Source of the DNA: Alphaproteobacteria bacterium
Lineage (GTDB): Bacteria; Pseudomonadota; Alphaproteobacteria; Rhodobacterales; Rhodobacteraceae
NCBI GenBank assembly: GCA_003695135.1
Contig: RFIR01000557.1
Coordinates: 1 to 6,829 of the forward strand
Reading direction: 5' to 3'
DNA length: 6,829 nt
Below are positions 1 through 5,326 of the stretch, piece after piece. How positions within the stretch are numbered: the stretch's first letter is position 1; the number at the start of each line of letters is the position of its first letter. A program made the position numbers and the translations under genes. Below the pieces are notes generated by a model, which was given only the letters and a program-made list of their open reading frames with translations, was not told the DNA's origin and searched no databases.

Positions 1-12
1 GAAAATGCCCGA

Positions 13-1563
13 TCAGGCGAACCACCAGCGCTTGGCCATGCGCATGTTGTCCATCGGCCAGACATTGCCGATATCCGGCCCGTGGGCGAGCCTGGCCGAG
101 GCGGCATCGACCCAGTTGGCATACATCGGCACCACCACGCCGCCCTCGTCGCGGACGATCAGCTGCATCTCGTGATAGATCTCGCGCCGCTTGTTGCTGT
201 CGAGCTCGGCGCGGGCCTCGTAGAGCAGCTTGTTGAAGCGCTCATTGTCCCAATAGGTGTCGTTCCACGGCACGCCCTTCTCATAGGCGGTGGAGAACAT
301 CCAGTCCTCGGTCGCCCGGCCCGACCAGAAGCAGGCGCAGAACGGCTTCTTCAGCCAGACATTCGACCAGTAGCCATCGGCGGGTTCGCGGACCACGTTG
401 ATGTTGATCCCCGCCGCCGCGGCCGAGGCCTGGTAGAGCTGCGCGGCATCGACCGCGCCCACGAAGGCGGCGTCGGAGGCCGAGAGGTTGATGTCGAGGC
501 TGCTGAGCCCGGCCTTCTTGAGGTAGAACTTCGCCTTGTCGGGGTCGTATTCACGCTGCGGCAGATCGGCGGCGTAGTACCGGTTGGCCGGCCCGATCGG
601 ATGGTCGTTGGCCACCGCACCGTGCCCCTGCAGGATCTTGTCCACCATCTCCTGCCGCTTGACGGCATGCTTGATCGCGAGGCGCACGTTGTTGTCGTCA
701 TAGGGCGCGGTGTTGGTGTGCATGGGGAAGGTGAAGTGCTGGTTGCCCGTCACCTCGAAGATCTTCACGTTCGGGTTGCGCCGCATCAGCGCTTCGGTCT
801 TGAAGTCGATGCGCACGATGGCGTCGACCTGATTGGTCATCAGCGCGTTCATGCGCGCCGAGCCGTCATTGATCGCGATCGCCTCGACCGAATCGAACCA
901 GCCGGCATCGTCCTTGTAGTAGTTCTCGTAGCGCGAGGTGATGGTCCGCACGCCGGGCTCGAAGCCCTCGTTGCGATAGGGGCCGGTGCCGATGCCCTTG
1001 GCGATGCTTTCCTCGATCATGCCGGCCGGATGGATCAGGATGTGGTAGTCCGACAGCAGATAGGGCAGGTCGGCATTGCCGCGTTCGAGGATCAGCTGGA
1101 CCTGATGGCTGCCGAGCTTCTTCATCTCCTTGATCGCGGCGATGATCGGCTTGGCCGGCGACTTGGAGCCTTCCTCGACATGGATGGCCAGGGTCTCCAG
1201 CACGTCGTCGGCGCCGAAATCCTTGCCGTTGTGGAAGGTCACGCCCTTGCGCAGGTTGAAGGTCCAGACCTTGGCGTCGGGGCTGGCTTCCCAGCTTTCG
1301 GCCAGCTCGCCCTTCAGCGTGCCGTCGGCGCCGATCTCGGTCAGGCAGTCGAAGACGCAGCCCTGGCCCATGAACTGCATGTAGGCGTCCGACTGGGTGC
1401 GCCCGTCCCAGCTGTCGGAGGTGTTGGCGCCCGAAAGCCCCACCCGCAGCGTGCCGCCGCGCTGGGGGGCGGCCTCGCTGCGTAGCGGCAGCCCGGCGGT
1501 GGCCAGGATGCCCGCCGCGGCACCCGTTTTGAGCAGCCCGCGTCTGTCAAGCTTGAATGTCAT
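13..1563 (-). CDS. ABC transporter substrate-binding protein, family 5 (DppA/OppA type), Tat-like signal
   Basis: Periplasmic binding protein that would capture a peptide or related solute and pass it to the permeases encoded just upstream. The 516 residues match the usual family 5 length (about 500-540). The N-terminus is a Tat-like signal: DRRGLLK at residues 6-12, a small hydrophobic stretch at 14-27, and a likely cleavage after SEA (residue 31). The mature protein opens with RGGTLRVG (35-42). The family 5 core is clear: AESWEASPDAKVWTFNLRKG (88-107), then FHNGKDFGADDV (110-121) and GTGPYR (192-197). Four cysteines occur in two close pairs, C70/C73 and C409/C411. The ATG is chosen because AGGGGAGA (1570-1577) lies 6 bases upstream. 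It is the last gene of the importer cluster. The family is secure, but the substrate (dipeptide, oligopeptide, opine, metal complex or other) is unknown. Confidence 0.95.
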   Translation of the reverse strand: MTFKLDRRGLLKTGAAAGILATAGLPLRSEAAPQRGGTLRVGLSGANTSDSWDGRTQSDAYMQFMGQGCVFDCLTEIGADGTLKGELAESWEASPDAKVWTFNLRKGVTFHNGKDFGADDVLETLAIHVEEGSKSPAKPIIAAIKEMKKLGSHQVQLILERGNADLPYLLSDYHILIHPAGMIEESIAKGIGTGPYRNEGFEPGVRTITSRYENYYKDDAGWFDSVEAIAINDGSARMNALMTNQVDAIVRIDFKTEALMRRNPNVKIFEVTGNQHFTFPMHTNTAPYDDNNVRLAIKHAVKRQEMVDKILQGHGAVANDHPIGPANRYYAADLPQREYDPDKAKFYLKKAGLSSLDINLSASDAAFVGAVDAAQLYQASAAAAGININVVREPADGYWSNVWLKKPFCACFWSGRATEDWMFSTAYEKGVPWNDTYWDNERFNKLLYEARAELDSNKRREIYHEMQLIVRDEGGVVVPMYANWVDAASARLAHGPDIGNVWPMDNMRMAKRWWFA

Positions 1564-1569
1564 GGTTCA

Positions 1570-1577
1570 TCTCCCCT
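1570..1577 (-). promoter_or_regulatory. Ribosome binding site of the substrate-binding protein gene
   Basis: AGGGGAGA on the minus strand, 6 bases before the ATG at 1563. It is the strongest Shine-Dalgarno match in the cluster together with that of the first permease. This fits the need to make more binding protein than membrane complex. Confidence 0.8.
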
Positions 1578-1597
1578 GATTTGGTTCGGTTTTTTCG

Positions 1598-1621
1598 ATC
1601 ATAGCGCATAAGCGCCGCGAT
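1598..1621 (-). promoter_or_regulatory. Imperfect hairpin between the ATPase and binding-protein genes
   Basis: The 24 bases form a near-symmetric inverted repeat. The inner stem is GCGC/GCGC around a TTAT loop. It extends outward through a G-U pair, a C/A mismatch and another G-U pair to an ATC/GAT base. On the minus-strand transcript it is followed by an A-run (CGAAAAAACC), not a U-run, so it is not a standard intrinsic terminator. It could stabilise the binding-protein mRNA after processing, as shown for intercistronic hairpins in other ABC operons. Alternatively, the TATGAT in its 3' arm (1598-1603) could be the -10 box of an internal promoter, although I see no matching -35 box. Function is inferred. 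Confidence 0.35.
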
Positions 1622-1627
1622 GGGCGA

Positions 1628-3280
1628 TCACATTCTGGCGCTGGCCGCATCGCCGATATTCTCCACGCCGCGTTGCTTGAGCAGATTGGTCAGCCAGTCG
1701 GGATCCATCTCCGGCACCGAGCTGAGCAGGAGATCGGTATAGGGATGGTGCGGCGGGGTGAACATCTCCGGCTTGGGGCCGGCCTCGACCACCTCGCCAT
1801 TCTTCATCACCACCACCTCGTCGGCGATGGACCGGACCGTCGCCAGATCGTGGGTGATGAACATGTAGGCGAGCCCCAGCTCGCGCTGCAGCCGGTCGAG
1901 CAGCTTGAGGATGCCCTCGGCGACCAGCTGGTCGAGCGCCGAGGTGACCTCGTCGCAGATGATGAATTCCGGCTCGGCCGCCAGCGCGCGGGCGATGCCG
2001 ATGCGCTGCTTCTGCCCGCCCGACAGCTCGGGCGGGAAGCGGTTGTAGAACTCCGACGGCTCCATCTCGATCTGCTCGAGCAGCGCCTCGACCCGCCGCC
2101 GCCGCTCCGCGCCGCGCAGGCCGGTATAGAACTGCACCGGCCGGCCGAGGATCTCGGAGATCCGCACCTTGGGGTTCAGCGCGGTATCGGCCATCTGGTA
2201 GATCATCTGCGCCTGGCGCAGCTGATCGCGGCTGCGCTTGCGGTAATCGGGTGGCAGGGGCGTGCCGTTATGCAGGATCTGGCCCTTCGTCGGCGGCAGC
2301 AGCCCGGTGATGCAGCGCGCGACCGTGGACTTGCCCGAGCCCGATTCGCCCACCACCGCCACGGTGCGGCCCTTGTGGATGTCGAAGCTGACATCGAACA
2401 GCACCGGCGCCGCGCCATAGGAGGCCGAGACGTTCTGCACGCTGATCACCGGCACCTCGGTCGGCGGGGCGGGCGGCTTGGGCGGCGGGGCGAAGGTCCG
2501 CACCGCCCACAGCGATTTGGTGTATTCCTCGCGCGGATGGGCCAGCATGGTGCGGGTGTCGGCCTCCTCCACCTCGTCGCCGCGCAACAGAACCTTGATG
2601 CGGTCGGCCATCTGCGCGACCACCGCCAGATCATGGGTGATGTAGATCGCGGCGGTATTGTACTGCTCGACAATGTCGCGGATCGCCGCCAGCACCTCGA
2701 TCTGGGTGGTGACGTCGAGCGCGGTGGTCGGCTCGTCGAAGATGATCATGTCCGGCCGGCACGACATCGCCATCGCCGTCATTGCCCGCTGCAGCTGGCC
2801 GCCCGAGACCTGATGGGGATAGCGAAAGCCGATATGTTCGGGGTCGGGCAGGCGCAGCCTCCGGTAGAGCTCGATGGCATCGGCCCGGCTTTCGGCCACC
2901 GACATCACGTGATGGATCATCGGCCCCTCGGTGTGCTGGTCGATGATCTTGTGGGCGGGGTTGAAGCTCGCTGCCGCCGATTGCGCGACATAGGCGATGC
3001 GCCGGCCCAGGATCCGCCGCCGCCGCGCCGGGGAGATGTTGCGCAGGTCGATGCCGTCGAACTCGATGGTGCCGTCGGTGATGCGGCAGCCATCGCGGGT
3101 AAAGCCCATGCAGGCCAGCCCGATGGTGGACTTGCCGGCCCCCGATTCGCCGATCAGCCCCAGCACCTCGCCCCTGTGCAGGTCGAGATCGATGCCATGC
3201 ACGATCTCGTTCCACCTGTCCTCCGAGCGGCCCTCGATGCGGAGCCCGCGGACCGTTACCAGCAGCTCGGCCTCGCTCAC
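1628..3280 (-). CDS. ABC transporter ATP-binding protein, fused double nucleotide-binding domain (DppD-DppF type)
   Basis: Cytoplasmic ATPase that would power the importer. One 550-residue chain carries both ATPase domains, which many Dpp/Opp systems encode separately. Domain 1 (about 5-260): Walker A GESGAGKST (44-52), Q-loop Q100, signature VSGGQ (158-162), Walker B MIIFDE (178-183), H-loop H216. A proline-rich linker (about 264-277) follows. Domain 2 (about 278-523): Walker A GESGSGKST (311-319), Q-loop Q362, signature LSGGQ (419-423), Walker B FIICDE (439-444), H-loop H477. Both sites keep all core catalytic motifs. Each domain ends in an HP-x-x-(x)-YT element (248-253 and 512-515). The cysteine-rich tail common after HPYT in OppD/DppD is absent. 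Domain 2 has DEVTSALD where DEPVSALD or DEPTSALD is usual. The start is GTG at 3280, chosen for the AAGGAG 7 bases upstream; only 4 bases separate it from the DppC-type stop. Confidence 0.96.
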   Translation of the reverse strand: MSEAELLVTVRGLRIEGRSEDRWNEIVHGIDLDLHRGEVLGLIGESGAGKSTIGLACMGFTRDGCRITDGTIEFDGIDLRNISPARRRRILGRRIAYVAQSAAASFNPAHKIIDQHTEGPMIHHVMSVAESRADAIELYRRLRLPDPEHIGFRYPHQVSGGQLQRAMTAMAMSCRPDMIIFDEPTTALDVTTQIEVLAAIRDIVEQYNTAAIYITHDLAVVAQMADRIKVLLRGDEVEEADTRTMLAHPREEYTKSLWAVRTFAPPPKPPAPPTEVPVISVQNVSASYGAAPVLFDVSFDIHKGRTVAVVGESGSGKSTVARCITGLLPPTKGQILHNGTPLPPDYRKRSRDQLRQAQMIYQMADTALNPKVRISEILGRPVQFYTGLRGAERRRRVEALLEQIEMEPSEFYNRFPPELSGGQKQRIGIARALAAEPEFIICDEVTSALDQLVAEGILKLLDRLQRELGLAYMFITHDLATVRSIADEVVVMKNGEVVEAGPKPEMFTPPHHPYTDLLLSSVPEMDPDWLTNLLKQRGVENIGDAASARM

Positions 3281-3284
3281 CCAC

Positions 3285-4223
3285 TCACTCCTTCAGCCCG
3301 CTGGCGCGATGCAGCATCCAGTCGACCACGAAATTCACCGACACCGTCAGAAGCGCGATGGCGCCCGCGGCCATCAGCGGCAGCGAGGCGGTCAGCGGCG
3401 CGAACACCGCGTAGTTGATGAACTGGGACAGGTCGCGCACCATCGAGCCCCAGTCGGCCAGAGGCGGCTGGATACCGAGCCCCAGGAAGCTCAGCGCCGC
3501 GATCAGCAGGAAGACGAAGCAGAACCGCATGCCGAACTCGGCGATCAGCGGCGGGGTGGCGTTGGGCAGGATCTCGCGGAAGATCAGATAGCCCAACCCC
3601 TCGCCGCGCAGCTTGGCCGCCTCGATATAGTCCATCACCACGATGTTGCCGGCCACGGCGCGGGACAGGCGGAAGACGCGGGTCGAATCGAGCACCGCGA
3701 TCACCAGGATCATGTTGATGGTCGACTGGCCGAAGATGGTGATCAGCAAAAGCGCGAAGATCAGCTGCGGGATCGCCATCAGCGCGTCCACCGTGCGCGA
3801 CAGGAGCTGGTCGAGCCAGCCGCCGACGGTGGCGGCCAGAAAGCCGGCAATCGCGCCCAGCAGGAAGGCGAGCACCGTGGTCAGGAAGGCGATGCCGATG
3901 GTGTTGCGCCCGCCATAGATCAGCCGGGTCAGCAGGTCGCGCCCGATCTGGTCGGTGCCCAGCAGGAAGCGCGGGTCGTCGCCCGGCAGGGCGTTGAACT
4001 TGTCGAAGACCTCCGCCTCGCCATAGGGCGCAATGACGGGCGCGAACAGCGCGGCCGAGACATAGATGATGATCATCAGCAGGCCGAACGAGGCCACGAG
4101 CGGCATGGTGCGAAACAGAAGCTTGCCCGGCCGCGGCAGCACCGCGATCAGCGCGGCGCGGAACAGCCATGACGCGGCCGCCGCTACGACGAGGATGCCG
4201 ACAATGTAGAGAAGTGTCGTCAT
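3285..4223 (-). CDS. ABC transporter permease, DppC/OppC type
   Basis: Inner-membrane pore subunit pairing with the DppB-type protein. It has 312 residues from ATG 4223, close to the family's usual length of about 300. It shows the family segment LLGTDQIGRDLLTR (87-100), then the loop that docks on the ATPase, with EAAKLRGEGLGYLIFREILP at 201-220 (the EAA-G motif). Near the end is LGLGIQPPLADWGSM (247-261). The usual first membrane helix lies at about 41-64, ending in APVIAPYG. Ahead of it is another hydrophobic stretch (about 3-29), so a seventh helix is possible. The start lies 4 bases after the DppB-type stop, with only a weak GAAG/GAGAG upstream, suggesting translational coupling. A longer in-frame start at 4274 would overlap dppB by 47 bases and adds a poor-looking, cysteine- and arginine-containing leader, so I rejected it. 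Confidence 0.94.
   Translation of the reverse strand: MTTLLYIVGILVVAAAASWLFRAALIAVLPRPGKLLFRTMPLVASFGLLMIIIYVSAALFAPVIAPYGEAEVFDKFNALPGDDPRFLLGTDQIGRDLLTRLIYGGRNTIGIAFLTTVLAFLLGAIAGFLAATVGGWLDQLLSRTVDALMAIPQLIFALLLITIFGQSTINMILVIAVLDSTRVFRLSRAVAGNIVVMDYIEAAKLRGEGLGYLIFREILPNATPPLIAEFGMRFCFVFLLIAALSFLGLGIQPPLADWGSMVRDLSQFINYAVFAPLTASLPLMAAGAIALLTVSVNFVVDWMLHRASGLKE
3288..3293 (-). promoter_or_regulatory. Ribosome binding site that decides the GTG start of the ATPase
   Basis: AAGGAG on the minus strand, 7 bases before GTG 3280. It lies inside the last codons and stop of the DppC-type gene (…Leu-Lys-Glu-stop), so the two genes are likely translationally coupled. It supports the GTG over any later ATG. 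Confidence 0.8.
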
Positions 4224-4227
4224 GCTC

Positions 4228-5196
4228 TCACTTCGGATGCCGCAGCCGCGGGTTGGACAGGATCGACAACACATCCGCGGTCAGGTTCAGCAGGATGTAG
4301 GTCGCCGCGAAGATCAGGCAGCAGGCCTGCACGATCGGAATGTCGCGGATCTTGACGCTGTCGACGAAAAGCTGGCCGACCCCGGGATAGACGAACACCA
4401 CCTCGACCACCACCACGCCGGTGATCAGATAGGCGAGGTTGAGCGCGATCACGTTGATGATCGGCGCCAGCGCATTGGGCAGGGCATGGTGCACGATCAC
4501 CCGCGCGGGCGAGACACCCTTCAGCCGCGCCATCTCGATATAGGGCGAGGCCAGCAGGTTGATGATCGCCGCCCGCGTCATGCGCATCATGTGCGCGGTC
4601 ACCACCAGCGTCAGCGTCAGTGCCGGCAGCATGGTGCGCTGCAACCGGGTCCAGAAATCGAGATCCGGCGAGACGTTGGACAGCGAGTCGAAGACCGGAT
4701 TCACCACCGCAAGGAACAGGATCAGGATATAGGCGAGGAAGAATTCCGGTGAGGAGATCGAGGTCAGCGTGGCGACATTGGCGACGCGGTCGAAGACCGA
4801 ATTGCGATAAAGCGCGGCCAGCACGCCCAGCCCCACCGCCAGCGGCACCGCGATGGCGGCCGCGACCCCGGCGAGAAACAGCGTGTTGAGAAAACGCTGG
4901 CCCAGCAGCTCGGCTACCGGGCGCTTGTTGCCGAAGGAGGTGCCGAAATCGCCCTGCAGCGCCCCGCCCAGCCAGCTGAGGTAGCGCTGGACCATGGGCT
5001 GGTCGAGGCCGAGCTCGCGCCGGATGGCGGCGACGGCCTCCTCGGTCGCGCCCTGTCCGAGGATTTCCTGGGCGAAATCGCCCGGCAGCAGATTGACGGC
5101 GAGAAAGATGATCAGCGAGACGACGAAAAGGGTGATCAGACCGAGGCCAAGCCGCTTTGCGATCAGCCGAAGCAGATCGAATCCGAATCCGGACAA
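4228..5196 (-). CDS. ABC transporter permease, DppB/OppB type
   Basis: Inner-membrane pore subunit of the importer, first gene of the cluster. Numbered from TTG 5196 (322 residues, within the family range of about 305-340). Helix 1 is at about 14-36, starting after RLIAKRLG and ending before LLPGDF. A periplasmic segment follows with LGLDQPMVQRYLSWL (62-76) and GDFGTSF (82-88). Further helices lie at about 103-130, 147-166, 188-206, 243-267 and 289-311. The ATPase-docking loop has EMARLKGVSPARVIVHHALP (221-240), and VFVYPGVGQLFVDSV (267-281) is typical of the family. I chose TTG 5196 because GGGGAGAGG (5202-5210) sits just upstream and the resulting N-terminus looks like other DppB proteins. 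The frame stays open upstream to ATG 5247 and TTG 5286. Neither has a well-placed ribosome binding site, and TTG 5286 coincides with a probable -35 box. Confidence 0.94.
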   Translation of the reverse strand: MSGFGFDLLRLIAKRLGLGLITLFVVSLIIFLAVNLLPGDFAQEILGQGATEEAVAAIRRELGLDQPMVQRYLSWLGGALQGDFGTSFGNKRPVAELLGQRFLNTLFLAGVAAAIAVPLAVGLGVLAALYRNSVFDRVANVATLTSISSPEFFLAYILILFLAVVNPVFDSLSNVSPDLDFWTRLQRTMLPALTLTLVVTAHMMRMTRAAIINLLASPYIEMARLKGVSPARVIVHHALPNALAPIINVIALNLAYLITGVVVVEVVFVYPGVGQLFVDSVKIRDIPIVQACCLIFAATYILLNLTADVLSILSNPRLRHPK

Positions 5197-5201
5197 TGGC
5201 G

Positions 5202-5210
5202 CCTCTCCCC
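5202..5210 (-). promoter_or_regulatory. Ribosome binding site supporting the TTG start of the DppB-type permease
   Basis: GGGGAGAGG on the minus strand, 5 bases before TTG 5196 (8 bases if counted from the GGGGAG core). No comparable match stands in front of the upstream in-frame ATG 5247, so this site decides the start codon. Confidence 0.65.
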
Positions 5211-5257
5211 GTCGGTCATTTGCGACTTCGATGTCGCTTTTTGGCATGTTTGCGCCG

Positions 5258-5286
5258 ACGTTAGGCTGCGTTGCCCGCACGGTCAA
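5258..5286 (-). promoter_or_regulatory. Candidate sigma70-like promoter of the ABC importer cluster
   Basis: On the minus strand, TTGACC (5281-5286) and TAACGT (5258-5263) are separated by exactly 17 bases. The -35 box matches TTGACA at 5 of 6 positions. The -10 box keeps T1, A2 and T6 of TATAAT. Transcription would start near 5250-5252, giving a leader of about 55 bases to the proposed TTG start at 5196. It lies just after the tamB stop, so the importer cluster could be transcribed independently of tamB. I see no clear operator repeat. Prediction only. Confidence 0.5.
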
Positions 5287-5326
5287 GGCAAAGCGCGACC
5301 GCTCCCCGCCGCTTCGACCGGGAGGG

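Noticed and set aside
82..1485. Plus-strand reading frame of 467 codons opposite the binding-protein gene
   Set aside because: A mirror of the minus-strand gene in GC-rich DNA. The product is a biased mix of Val, Gly, His, Leu and Asp with no recognisable domain.
1586..1621. Intrinsic terminator read on the plus strand (T-run plus hairpin)
   Set aside because: Read on the plus strand, the T-run precedes the hairpin rather than following it, and no plus-strand gene is present to terminate.
1673..3418. Plus-strand reading frame of 581 codons opposite the fused ATPase
   Set aside because: It is antisense to an unmistakable ABC ATPase. Its translation is low-complexity, rich in His, Arg, Gly, Leu and Asp, as expected for the complement of high-GC coding DNA.
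2997..4172. Plus-strand reading frame of 391 codons spanning the ATPase/DppC junction
   Set aside because: Its translation is dominated by Gln, His, Arg, Asp and Glu repeats typical of antisense frames, and it crosses two well-supported genes on the other strand.
5163..5219. An 18-codon upstream frame (ATG 5219) overlapping the start of the DppB-type gene
   Set aside because: No ribosome binding site precedes its ATG and the peptide has no notable feature. It is probably chance.
5289..5326. Intrinsic terminator after tamB
   Set aside because: Only weak inverted repeats are present (CTCCC/GGGAG with a 13-base loop; AGCG/CGCT with a 4-base loop), and there is no U-run beyond TTT. Read-through from tamB cannot be excluded.
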